A stretch of DNA of 37,396 bases from Burkholderiales bacterium UBA1834 (lineage in GTDB: Bacteria > Pseudomonadota > Gammaproteobacteria > Burkholderiales > Burkholderiaceae_C): contig DDJC01000095.1 of the NCBI GenBank assembly GCA_002339015.1, positions 1 to 37,396 on the forward strand. The letters run 5' to 3'. The position numbers were made by a program, and so were the translations under genes. The notes beneath the pieces were generated by a model. That model had not been told where the DNA came from. It did not search any database and saw nothing but the letters and a program-made list of their open reading frames with translations. Shown here piece after piece: positions 6,119-14,867 of the stretch (within the stretch, counting starts at the first letter, position 1; each line of letters opens with the position of its first letter).

Positions 6119-8185
6119 ATGAGCAACCGTCACAACACCCCCGGCCCCACCATCACGGGCCCCCGCGCACTGCGCAACATCGGCATCATTGCCCACGTCG
6201 ACGCGGGCAAGACCACCACCACCGAACGCATCCTGTTCTACACGGGCGAGAGCCACCGCATGGGCGAAGTCCATGACGGCGCCGCCACGATGGATTTCGA
6301 TCCCCAGGAGCGGCAGCGCGGCATCACCATCAACAGCGCCGCCACCACGGTGTTCTGGAAAGGCGTGCAGATCAATGTGATCGACACGCCCGGTCACATC
6401 GACTTCAACATCGAGGTCAACCGTTCGCTGCGCGTGCTCGATGGTGCGGTCGTCGTGTTCGATGCCGTGGCCGGCGTGGAGCCCCAGACCGAGACCAACT
6501 GGCGCCTGGCCGACCAGTACCGTGTGCCGCGCATCGCCTTCATCAACAAGCTGGACCGCACGGGCGCTGATTTCGCCCGCGTGGTGCGCATGATCGAAGA
6601 GCGCCTGGGCGTGCGCACGGCCGTGCTGCACCTGCCGATCGGCGAGGAAGCGGGCTTCCATGGCGTGGTCGACCTGGTCGCGATGCGGGCCTTGTACTGG
6701 CCCAGCGACCGCGCCGGCGCGCCCATGGAAACCGGCCCCGTGCCGCCCGAGCTGCTGCCTCAAGTGGAAGCGGCCCGCGCGCGCCTGCTCGATGCCGTGG
6801 CGGACCAGGACGAGGCCGCGCTGGAGGCCTATGTGCGCGATGGCGACGTGCCCGAAACGCTGCTGCAATCGGCCCTGCGCCGGGGCACGCTGGCGGGGGC
6901 AGTCGTGCCCGTGCTGGCGGGCTCCGCGTTCAAGAACAAGGGCGTGGAGCCCCTGCTGGACGCGGTCAACGCCTACCTGCCGGCGCCCGAGGACATCGCC
7001 GCCGACGCGGCGCATGGCGAAGGCCAGGGCGCGGCCGGCCCGTTCGCCGCACTGGCCTTCAAGCTGGTGCACGACGAGCACGGTGCGATGGTCTTCGTGC
7101 GGGTCTACCAGGGCCGCGTGCGCGTGGGTGACGTGGTGCTCAACACCAGCACCGGGCAGAAGGAACGCATCGGGCGCCTGTACGAGGTGCATGCCGACAA
7201 GCGGCTGGAACGCCAGGAGCTGGTGGCGGGCGACATCGCGGGCATCGTGGGCCTGAAGACCACGCTGACCGGGCACACGCTGAGCGATCCGGCCCACCCG
7301 GTGGTGCTGGAAAGCATCACCGTGCCCGAGCCGGTCATCGACGTGGCCGTGGAGCCGCGCACCCAGGCCGACCAGCAGGCGCTGTCCAAGGCGCTGCAGG
7401 CCCTGGTCCGCGAGGACCCGAGCCTGCACCTGCGGCAAGACCCTGAAACCGGGCAGACGCTGCTGTCCGGCATGGGCGAGCTGCAGCTGGAGGTGTCGCT
7501 GGAGAAGCTGCGCGCACGCCATGGCGTCGAGGTGAACGTGGGCCGTCCGCAAGTGGCTTACCGCGAGACCATCACGCGCACGGCCGAGGTCACGCACCTG
7601 CACAAGAAGCAGAGCGGCGGCCCGGGCCAGTTCGCGCAGGTGGTGCTGCGTCTTGAGCCGCTCGAACGCGGCGAGGGCGTGCGCTTCATCAGCGAGGTGG
7701 TCGGCGGCGCGGTGCCGCGCGAGTTCATCCCGGCGGTGGAAGCCGGGGTGCGCCGTGCGGCGCAGGTCGGCGCAGCAGCAGGCTTCCCGGTGGTGGATTT
7801 CGCCGCCACGCTGGTGGATGGCGCCTTCCACGAGAAGGACTCGTCCGCGCTGGCCTTCGAGCTGGCGGCGGCAGCGGCCTTCCGGGAGGCGGCCAGCCAG
7901 GCTGGCCCGGTGGTGCTGGAGCCCGTGATGGACGTGGAGGTGGTGACACCGCCCGACCACCTGGGCGACGTCATCGGCGACCTGATGCGCCGGCGCGGCC
8001 TGGTGCGTTCGCAGGACACGCGCGGCAACGCCGCCGTGGTCGCGGCCTACGTGCCGCTGGGCGAGATGTTCGGCTACATCGGGCAGCTGCGGGCGCTCTC
8101 GCATGGGCGGGCGCAGTACGCGATGCACCTGGACCACCTGGGTGAGCTGCCGGCGAACCTGGTGGCCAAGGCTCTGGCCCACTGA
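6119..8185 (+). CDS. fusA: Elongation factor G paralogue
   Basis: A 688-residue translational GTPase that should drive ribosome translocation or recycling. G motifs are intact: AHVDAGKTT (Lys31), RGITI, DTPGH, NKLD and GSAFKNKG. Domains II-V follow, with the domain IV tip QSGGPGQFAQV and the C-terminal GQLRALSHGRAQY segment. It stands alone, not in an rpsL-rpsG-fusA-tuf operon, so it is probably a second EF-G. Several normally near-invariant positions differ: switch I reads ATMDFDPQERQRG where the canonical form is ATMDWMEQEQERG, the domain IV tip has Pro and Phe, and the end reads QYAMHLDHLGELP. The gene has an unusual structured leader and its own terminator. It could serve as a stress, growth-phase or recycling form; which role cannot be told here. 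Confidence 0.9.
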   Translation: MSNRHNTPGPTITGPRALRNIGIIAHVDAGKTTTTERILFYTGESHRMGEVHDGAATMDFDPQERQRGITINSAATTVFWKGVQINVIDTPGHIDFNIEVNRSLRVLDGAVVVFDAVAGVEPQTETNWRLADQYRVPRIAFINKLDRTGADFARVVRMIEERLGVRTAVLHLPIGEEAGFHGVVDLVAMRALYWPSDRAGAPMETGPVPPELLPQVEAARARLLDAVADQDEAALEAYVRDGDVPETLLQSALRRGTLAGAVVPVLAGSAFKNKGVEPLLDAVNAYLPAPEDIAADAAHGEGQGAAGPFAALAFKLVHDEHGAMVFVRVYQGRVRVGDVVLNTSTGQKERIGRLYEVHADKRLERQELVAGDIAGIVGLKTTLTGHTLSDPAHPVVLESITVPEPVIDVAVEPRTQADQQALSKALQALVREDPSLHLRQDPETGQTLLSGMGELQLEVSLEKLRARHGVEVNVGRPQVAYRETITRTAEVTHLHKKQSGGPGQFAQVVLRLEPLERGEGVRFISEVVGGAVPREFIPAVEAGVRRAAQVGAAAGFPVVDFAATLVDGAFHEKDSSALAFELAAAAAFREAASQAGPVVLEPVMDVEVVTPPDHLGDVIGDLMRRRGLVRSQDTRGNAAVVAAYVPLGEMFGYIGQLRALSHGRAQYAMHLDHLGELPANLVAKALAH

Positions 8186-8210
8186 AGCCGACGGGCCAAC
8201 GCGCTGGCGC

Positions 8211-8247
8211 AAGTCACGGTGTCCGACAGGAGGCCGTGACTTTTTTT
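8211..8247 (+). terminator. Terminator of the EF-G paralogue
   Basis: Stem AAGTCACGG (8211-8219) with CCGTGACTT (8234-8242) followed by a T run to 8247, 25 bases after the stop codon. Confidence 0.88.
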
Positions 8248-8287
8248 CTGACACTTCCGACGGCACTCAGAAGGGGTGCCTCCATGC

Positions 8288-9640
8288 TCACGCACCACGC
8301 ACCAGCACGGCCCTGAAGTCGTTGACGTTGGTGAAAGTGGGGCCGGACACCACCGTATCGCCCAGGCGCTCGAAGAACTGACCGGAAGCATGCGCCCGCA
8401 GCACCGCGTGAGGGTCCATGCCCAGCATGCGGGCGCGTGCCAGCGTATCGGGCGTCAGCAGTGCACCGGCCGCCTCGCTGGCGCCATCAATGCCATCGGT
8501 ATCGGCCGCCAGCATCCACACACCGGGCTCGCCGCGCAGTGCCAGGGCCGCGCCCATCAGGAACTCCGAACAGCGGCCACCGCTGGGGGCTGGTGCCCCG
8601 GGATCATCGCATGCTGACGCGGCGCCCATCGTCACCGTTGTTTCGCCGCCTGACAGCAGCACGCAGGGCGGCTCGAACGGCGACATGCCGCCCGCCCCTG
8701 GCATGGCATGCGCGCGCGCCGCATGCAGCGCCAGCCCGGCGTGCACCATGCCCACCTCGCGCGCCTCGCCCTCGATGCGGTCGCTCAGCACATGGGCCTG
8801 CAGGCCCAGGCGACGGGCGTGCCCGGCCGCGGCCTGCAGCATGGCCAGCGGCGTGGCGATCAGCCTGGCCTCGTCACGGGCAAAGGCCGCATCACCTGGC
8901 TTGGGCGTCTCCAGCGTGCCCTGGCGCAGGCCTTCCAGCAAGGCTGTCGGCACTGTCAGCCCGTAGCGGTCGATCACGGCCAGCGCGTCGGCGCAGGTGC
9001 TGGGATCGGGCACCGTGGGGCCGCTGGCGATGTCGTGCAGCGCGTCGCCCGGCACGTCCGAGATCGCCAGGGTCAGCAGGCGTGCCGGCCGGCACAGGGT
9101 GGCCAGGCGGCCGCCCTTGAGGGCGGACAGGTGGCGGCGCACGGCGTTCATCTCGCCGATCGCGGCGCCGCTGCGCAGCAGCTGGCGGTTCAGGTCCTGC
9201 TCGCCCTGCAGGCTCCAGCCAGACATGGGCGCGGCCAGCAGCGCGGAGCCCCCGCCCGACATCAGAGCGATCACCAAATCGTCCGGTGTCAGGCCCATGA
9301 GGGCACCGCGCATCTGCTGGGTGGCGCGCAGGCCGGCGACGTCCGGCACCGGGTGGGCCGCCTCCAGCAGGGTGATCCGGTCAGCGGGCGCGCCAGCCGG
9401 CAGGGGCGGCACGTGTCCGTGACGGGTGATCACCACACCGCTCAGAGGCCTGTCCGCAGGCCAGGCATGCTGGAGCGCCCGAGCCATGGCCGCGCTGGCC
9501 TTGCCCGCACCGATCACCACAGTGCGCCCCCGGGGCGGCGGTGGCAAGTGGGGCGGCAAGGCCAAAGCCGGCTGGGACTGGGCCACCGCGGTGTCAAAGA
9601 GGGATCGCAGGAGGGCGCGGGCGTCGTGCAGCTTGCTCAT
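8288..9640 (-). CDS. ttuD: Glycerate 2-kinase / hydroxypyruvate reductase-annotated TtuD (MOFRL family)
   Basis: A 450-residue two-domain enzyme of the DUF4147-MOFRL family (class II glycerate kinase). It should phosphorylate D-glycerate to 2-phosphoglycerate with ATP; older annotation calls it hydroxypyruvate reductase. The N-terminal domain shows VIGAGKASAAMA with the conserved Lys47 and the nucleotide-binding MSGGGSALL loop. The C-terminal MOFRL domain shows LLSGGETTVTM and ADTDGIDG. The length is normal. The gene is alone, convergent with the EF-G paralogue and divergent from the sensor kinase; no glyoxylate or tartrate pathway genes are adjacent. The end VVSGPTFTNVNDFRA is typical of the family. 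Confidence 0.9.
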   Translation of the reverse strand: MSKLHDARALLRSLFDTAVAQSQPALALPPHLPPPPRGRTVVIGAGKASAAMARALQHAWPADRPLSGVVITRHGHVPPLPAGAPADRITLLEAAHPVPDVAGLRATQQMRGALMGLTPDDLVIALMSGGGSALLAAPMSGWSLQGEQDLNRQLLRSGAAIGEMNAVRRHLSALKGGRLATLCRPARLLTLAISDVPGDALHDIASGPTVPDPSTCADALAVIDRYGLTVPTALLEGLRQGTLETPKPGDAAFARDEARLIATPLAMLQAAAGHARRLGLQAHVLSDRIEGEAREVGMVHAGLALHAARAHAMPGAGGMSPFEPPCVLLSGGETTVTMGAASACDDPGAPAPSGGRCSEFLMGAALALRGEPGVWMLAADTDGIDGASEAAGALLTPDTLARARMLGMDPHAVLRAHASGQFFERLGDTVVSGPTFTNVNDFRAVLVRGA

Positions 9641-9830
9641 GTCGGTCAGTCACATCCAGGGTGAACGGGCGTCTGTTTCGCATTGAAAAATCCAACGCGC
9701 CGAACATGGCCGTCATCCTAGAACGCCACGGGCTTTATCTCATCCCTGGCTTGTGATCTACTGGTCAGCCGGGTGGCCTGAAAAGGCTTGACCCGGTGCA
9801 GTAGCGCACGGCCTGGCGCCACCGGGCCCG

Positions 9831-12569
9831 ATGACAACGCATGGGATCGTCTTGATGACCGCGTTCACCTCCTGGAGTGCCCGTCACCGGCCCGACGAGC
9901 CCCCCAGCCGCGACAACGCCCCGGCCGCCCGCCACCCATGGCGCATCCGCACCAGCCTGGCTGTGCTGGTCGTGGCCTGCGTGCTGCCCGGTCTGCTGCT
10001 GTCCACCTATTTCATCGTTTCCGACTACGAGGCGCACAAGGCGCGCGCCGTCCGCGACGTGATCGCCACCGCCCGCGCCACCGCCGCGAGCCTGGACCGC
10101 GACCTGGCCAGCATCGAATCGGGCCTGCGCGTGCTGGGCTCGTCCGCCGCCCTGGCCGAAGACGATCTCGCCGCCTTCCACGCCCAGGCGCGCGGTGCAC
10201 TACCGTTCCAGAACATCAACAACATCGTGCTGATCGACCCGCAGGGGCGCCAGCAGGTCAACACCCTGCGCGCCTGGGGGACCCCCTTGCCGCAGGTGGG
10301 CGGCCCAGCGGCGCTGATGCGCATCTTCACCACAGCGCAGCCCGTGCTCACCGATGTGTTCACCGGGCCGGTCACAGGCAAGCCCATCATGGCACTGGGC
10401 ATCCCCGTGCAACGGGAGGGCACCACGGTGTACATCCTCAATGCCGGCATCTTCCCGGAACGCTTGGCCGGGGTGCTGACCGGACAGCGCCTTCCACGCG
10501 ATTGGATCGCCGCCGTGCTCGACAGCCAGGGCAACATCGTGGCCCGCACGCACGAGATGGCCCTGTATGTTGGCAAGCCCGCCGTGCCGGACCTGGTGCG
10601 TGCGGCCAGCCAACAGGCCGAGGGCGTGATCGAGACCGATACCCTGGAAGGCATTCCGGTGGTCACGGCCTTCACCCGATCGAACCTGTCGGGCTGGAGC
10701 GTGGCGGTCGGACTGCCCCGCTCCGAGCTCACGGCCGGGCTCAAGGAATCCTTGGTCCTGCTGCTGGGCGTGAGCACGGCCCTCTTCACGCTCGCCTTGT
10801 GGGTGGCCTGGCGGCTGGCAGTCTCGCGCGTGGTGGCACCCACTGATCGCCTGCTGGCCCGCATGGCGCGCATCTCGCGCGGCGAAAGCCCAGGCCCGCC
10901 CACCGAGCCCGCGCGCCACGACGCCAGCCTAGAGTTCGTGGCGCTGGAGCAGGGCTTCACCGACATGAGCCAGCGTCTGGCCGAGCGTGAACGCGAGCGC
11001 GAAGCCCTGCTGCAGCGCATCACGCACACGCTGGAGAGCATCCATGACGGCTTCTTCCAGCTCGATGACGAGGGGCGCTTCGCCTACGTCAACCGCCGCG
11101 CCGAGACCTTGCTGCGGCAGGCGCGCGCCACCCTGCTGGGCCACACCCCGAGCAAGGTCCTGGCGCTTCAGGATGCCGACGCCCTGCGCGCCGTGTTCGA
11201 CAGCGCCGTGAACCGCCAGCAGCCCATGCACGCCGAAGTCCATCTTCCGACGCTGCGCCTGTGGCTGGATGTGCATGCCTACCCCTCGGGGCGGAGCCTG
11301 GGCGTGTACATGCAGGATGTGGGCGAGCAGCACGCCGCGCGGCAGGCCCGCCAGGCCCAGCAGGTGGCCGAGGCCTCCAACCAGGCCAAGACCGAGTTCC
11401 TCTCGCGCATGAGCCACGAGCTGCGCACCCCCTTGAACGCCGTGCTCGGTTTCGCGCAGGTGCTCAAGCTGGACACGCGCCAGCCGCTGAGCCCCTCGCA
11501 GCTGTCCATGCTCGAGCAGATCGATTCCTCCGGGCGCCACCTGCTGACGATGATCACCGACGTGCTGGATGTGTCACGCATCGAGGCGGGCACCATGCAC
11601 ATCCTGATCGAGGACGTGAACGTGTCCGACCTGCTCCTGGACTGCCAGCAGACCCTGCTGGGCGAAGCCCGTGCCATGCGGATCCGGCTGGCACTGGACC
11701 TGCCTCCTGGCCCACCCCTGATCGTCCATGCCGACCGCACCCGCCTCAAACAGGTGCTGCTCAACCTGCTGAGCAACGCCATCAAGTACAACCGCGCCGA
11801 GGGAGAGGTCACGCTGTCGGCCAGCCAGGAGGCCGATGCACAGGGCGCACCCATCCGCTTCAAGGTGCGCGACACGGGCATCGGCATGAGCCCAGGCCAG
11901 CTGGCCCACCTGTTCGAGCCCTTCAACCGGCTGGGCCAGGAAACCACCGGCACCCCGGGCACCGGCATCGGCCTGGTGATCTGCCAGCGCCTGGTGGCCC
12001 TGATGGGCGGCACGCTGCGCGTGTCGAGCACCGAGCAACACGGCAGTACCTTCTTTTTCGATCTGCCGGCGGCGCATCCACCGCACCCCGGCGCCCCCCA
12101 GACACCCGGCACGCCGACGGAGACCGAGTCCATGCCCCACCCCGCGCCCCCCCTGGCCGAGGCCCCCTACGACACCCGCAAGGTGCTCTACGTGGAGGAC
12201 AACCTGGCCAACCGAGACATCATGGCCGCCATGCTGGGCCTGCGTCCGCAGATCGAGGTGCACAACGAGATGACGGTGCACGCCGGCATGGAGCGGCTGG
12301 ACACGGAATCGTTCGACCTGGTGCTGCTGGACATGCACCTGCCCGACGGCAGCGGGCTGGACCTGCTGGCCTGGATGAAACGCCATGATGAGATGCGCGA
12401 GGTCCCGGTGGTGGTCGTCTCGGCCGACGTGACGCCGGCCACCATGGCCCAGGCCCGCGCCGCCGGCGCCCTGGCCTACCTGCAGAAGCCGCTGGATCTG
12501 CCCACCGTGCTGGAGGTGGTCGATGCCATCCTGGCCAAGGGCAGCGTGCCGGCCAAGGCCCTGCCTTGA
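9831..12569 (+). CDS. Hybrid sensor histidine kinase (Cache-PAS-HisKA-HATPase-REC)
   Basis: A 912-residue membrane sensor. TM1 is at about 41-63 and TM2 at about 304-327, with a ~240-residue periplasmic region between them resembling a double Cache small-ligand sensor. After TM2 come a HAMP-like linker (to ~395), a PAS domain (about 400-500), a short coiled coil, the HisKA box FLSRMSHELRTPLN with phospho-acceptor His529, an HATPase domain (LLSNAIKYN, DTGIGMS, GTGIGL) and a C-terminal receiver with VLLLDMHLPDG and Asp834. The start is either 9831 or the ATG at 9855; neither has a strong ribosome-binding site. No response regulator or phosphotransfer protein is encoded nearby, so it is an orphan that probably signals through a distant partner. 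The ligand is unknown. Confidence 0.9.
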   Translation: MTTHGIVLMTAFTSWSARHRPDEPPSRDNAPAARHPWRIRTSLAVLVVACVLPGLLLSTYFIVSDYEAHKARAVRDVIATARATAASLDRDLASIESGLRVLGSSAALAEDDLAAFHAQARGALPFQNINNIVLIDPQGRQQVNTLRAWGTPLPQVGGPAALMRIFTTAQPVLTDVFTGPVTGKPIMALGIPVQREGTTVYILNAGIFPERLAGVLTGQRLPRDWIAAVLDSQGNIVARTHEMALYVGKPAVPDLVRAASQQAEGVIETDTLEGIPVVTAFTRSNLSGWSVAVGLPRSELTAGLKESLVLLLGVSTALFTLALWVAWRLAVSRVVAPTDRLLARMARISRGESPGPPTEPARHDASLEFVALEQGFTDMSQRLAEREREREALLQRITHTLESIHDGFFQLDDEGRFAYVNRRAETLLRQARATLLGHTPSKVLALQDADALRAVFDSAVNRQQPMHAEVHLPTLRLWLDVHAYPSGRSLGVYMQDVGEQHAARQARQAQQVAEASNQAKTEFLSRMSHELRTPLNAVLGFAQVLKLDTRQPLSPSQLSMLEQIDSSGRHLLTMITDVLDVSRIEAGTMHILIEDVNVSDLLLDCQQTLLGEARAMRIRLALDLPPGPPLIVHADRTRLKQVLLNLLSNAIKYNRAEGEVTLSASQEADAQGAPIRFKVRDTGIGMSPGQLAHLFEPFNRLGQETTGTPGTGIGLVICQRLVALMGGTLRVSSTEQHGSTFFFDLPAAHPPHPGAPQTPGTPTETESMPHPAPPLAEAPYDTRKVLYVEDNLANRDIMAAMLGLRPQIEVHNEMTVHAGMERLDTESFDLVLLDMHLPDGSGLDLLAWMKRHDEMREVPVVVVSADVTPATMAQARAAGALAYLQKPLDLPTVLEVVDAILAKGSVPAKALP

Positions 12570-12581
12570 AAGGCACTGTCC

Positions 12582-14057
12582 TCACACCGCCGACGCGCCC
12601 CCTTCCGCCTTGTCGGCCGCCACCGCCTGCCGCAACCTGGGCTCGCCTTCGCCCTGGCTCACGCTGGCGCCGTCGTCCGGCTTGAGCGTCCAGAACGTGA
12701 GGGATGACAGCACGGTCAAGCCTGCCATTGTCAGGAAGGCGTGGTCCAGCGCATGCATCACGGCGCGGCGGTCGCTCTGCGCCATGTCGCCCAGGTACCA
12801 GCCCACCACCAGCGTGCCGAAGGCCAGCCCGAAACTCATCGACATCTGCTGCATCGAGCTGGCGATGGTGCTGGCCATGCTGGAATCGGCCGCGTCCACA
12901 TCGGCATAGGCCATGGTGTTCATGCTGCTGAACTGCAGCGAGTTGAACAGGCCCTGCGCCAGCCCCAGCAGCACGATGGCCCACACCGGCGTGCCGGTGT
13001 CCACCAGCGAGAACAGGCCGATCGTGAGGCCGATCAGCACCGTGTTGATGGTCAGCACCTGCCGGTAGCCAAGCTGCCTGAGCAGGCGCCCCGCCACCAG
13101 CTTCATGCCCATGGCGCCCAAAGCAGCCGGCATCATCAGCAGGCCCGACTGCCAGGCCGGCATGCCCATGCCCACCTGGTACATCAGCGGCAGCAGGAAA
13201 GGCAGCCCCCCGATGCCCAGCCGCGTGATGAAGCCGCCCACCACCGACACCCGGAAGGTGCGCACCCTGAACAGCGCGAGCTTGAGCAACGGGAAGGGCA
13301 CCTGCGTGGCATGCCAGCCGTAGGCGGCCAGCAGTGACAGGGACAGCACCAGCAGCACGGCCTCCGAAGTGAGGTCCAGCCGGTGCTCGCCGAACACCTC
13401 CAGCAGCCACGACAGCAGCGCCGCCCCCGAGCCGAACAGCACCAGGCCGATCACATCGAGCGGGCGTTTGCGGTCGCCCTTGTAATCGGGCATGTGCCTG
13501 TGGATCAGCCACAGCGCCAGCACGCCCACCGGCAGGTTGACGAAGAAGATCTCGCGCCAGGTGAACCAGTGCACGATCAACCCGCCCACCGTTGGCCCCA
13601 GCAGCGGCCCGATCAGTGCTGGGATGATCACGAAGTTCATCGCGCTCAACAGTTCCGATTTGGAGAAGGTGCGGATGATGGCCAGGCGCCCCACTGGCAT
13701 CATCATCGCCGCGCCCAGGCCCTGCAGGATGCGCGCGGCCACCAGCATGGGCACGTTCACGGCCAGACCGCACAGCACCGAGGCGATCGTGAACAGCAGC
13801 ACCGCCCCGCCGAACACGCGCCGCGTGCCGAAGCGGTCGGCCATCCAGCCACTGACAGGGATGCCCACCGCCAGGCTCAGGATGTAGCTGCTGACCACGG
13901 CCTTGAGGCTCAGTGGCGTGGCCTGCAGGCTGACCGCCATCGACGGGATCGCCGTGTTGACGATGGTGGCGTCCAGCTGTTCCATGAAGAGCGCCGTGGC
14001 CACCAGCCAGGGAAGGTAGCGCTTGAGCGTGTCGGTGGGAACGGGCGTGCTGGGCAT
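12582..14057 (-). CDS. MFS efflux transporter, DHA2 family (EmrB/QacA type)
   Basis: A 491-residue inner-membrane protein with about 14 hydrophobic segments, as expected for the drug:H+ antiporter-2 family. The first segment carries MEQLDATIVNTAIPSMA, which fits the DHA2 motif around TM1, and GWMADRFGTRRV is the TM2-3 loop motif A. ARILQGLGAAMMMP and the LLGPTVGG antiporter motif are also present. The cytoplasmic tail is short and charged. It probably exports toxic compounds by proton antiport; substrates are unknown. No membrane-fusion partner or TetR/MarR regulator is adjacent. It is divergent from the lipocalin gene across a ~125-base gap and convergent with the sensor kinase, leaving only 12 bases between their stops. 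Confidence 0.92.
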   Translation of the reverse strand: MPSTPVPTDTLKRYLPWLVATALFMEQLDATIVNTAIPSMAVSLQATPLSLKAVVSSYILSLAVGIPVSGWMADRFGTRRVFGGAVLLFTIASVLCGLAVNVPMLVAARILQGLGAAMMMPVGRLAIIRTFSKSELLSAMNFVIIPALIGPLLGPTVGGLIVHWFTWREIFFVNLPVGVLALWLIHRHMPDYKGDRKRPLDVIGLVLFGSGAALLSWLLEVFGEHRLDLTSEAVLLVLSLSLLAAYGWHATQVPFPLLKLALFRVRTFRVSVVGGFITRLGIGGLPFLLPLMYQVGMGMPAWQSGLLMMPAALGAMGMKLVAGRLLRQLGYRQVLTINTVLIGLTIGLFSLVDTGTPVWAIVLLGLAQGLFNSLQFSSMNTMAYADVDAADSSMASTIASSMQQMSMSFGLAFGTLVVGWYLGDMAQSDRRAVMHALDHAFLTMAGLTVLSSLTFWTLKPDDGASVSQGEGEPRLRQAVAADKAEGGASAV

Positions 14058-14183
14058 CGGGCTCCACTATCGGCCAGAGTGCTTAGGCCGGGCGATGGCA
14101 GGGTCACTCCCGGTGGGCACCTCCGGCCACCGCGCCATCTGATACAACGCGGAAATCCACCCATGATCAGAAAAGGAGACACC

Positions 14184-14792
14184 ATGAGCACCCGCGCCCG
14201 CCTGCCTTCCCTTTGGCACGCCCCGGTGGTGGCCGCCCTGGCCCTGTTCGCCGCCGGCCAGAGCTTCGCCACCACGCCGGCCCCGCTGGAGACGGTTCCG
14301 TCCGTGGACATCAACCGCTACATGGGCCGCTGGTACCAGATCGCCTACTACCCCAACAGCTTCCAGAAACAGTGCACCGGCAACGTCACGGCCGACTACA
14401 AGCTGCTGTCCTATGGCCAGGTCGAGGTGACCAACCGCTGCCTCACGGCCGGAGGCAAGACGGACGAGGCTGTCGGCCGTGCCCGCCTGCAGCAAAAGCG
14501 CTTGTTTGGCATCCCGCTGGCCGAGCCGGTGAGCACCGCGCGGCTGGAGGTGCGCTTCGCGCCGGCCATCGTGTCGTGGTTCCCTGGTGTGTGGGCCCCC
14601 TACTGGGTGGTCCAGCTGGCCGAAGACTACCGCTACAGCGTGGTCAGCGAGCCCTCCCGCGAGTACTTGTGGATCCTGGCGCGCACGCCCACGTTGCCGG
14701 CGCAGGACCTGGCTGCCATCAAGACGCGCCTGCAGGCACAGGGCTTCGATGTGAACAAGCTGGTCGCCCTGCCACCGGCCTCTGGCGGGTGA
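14184..14792 (+). CDS. Exported lipocalin (Blc family)
   Basis: A 202-residue bacterial lipocalin expected to bind lipids or other hydrophobic molecules in the periplasm. The signal peptide runs to about residue 29 (FAAGQSFA then TTPAP). No lipobox cysteine is present, unlike E. coli Blc, so it should be soluble. The lipocalin signature is DINRYMGRWYQIAYYP with the invariant GRW at 48-50, and the C-terminal part includes YLWILARTP. The start is fixed by AAGGAG (14173-14178) before the ATG at 14184; the same frame is open far upstream, but that part overlaps the transporter on the other strand. The DUF1353 gene follows 75 bases downstream on the same strand. Confidence 0.9.
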   Translation: MSTRARLPSLWHAPVVAALALFAAGQSFATTPAPLETVPSVDINRYMGRWYQIAYYPNSFQKQCTGNVTADYKLLSYGQVEVTNRCLTAGGKTDEAVGRARLQQKRLFGIPLAEPVSTARLEVRFAPAIVSWFPGVWAPYWVVQLAEDYRYSVVSEPSREYLWILARTPTLPAQDLAAIKTRLQAQGFDVNKLVALPPASGG

Positions 14793-14867
14793 GGCGCCCG
14801 GTAAAGCCCGGTTGACGCCCGATGCGCCCAGCCCCAAGATCGAAGGATCACACAAGGGGAGACCGCC

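Noticed and set aside
6089..8266. Long open frame on the minus strand opposite EF-G
   Set aside because: It is fully antisense to a well-conserved gene, is a product of high GC third-position bias, and its sequence is low-complexity His/Arg/Gln-rich with no family features.
12220..14183. Long frames on both strands across the DHA2 transporter
   Set aside because: The frame at 12582-14057 shows clear 14-helix transporter sequence; the other frames are its shadows. Only the part from 14184 of the plus-strand frame is real (lipocalin).
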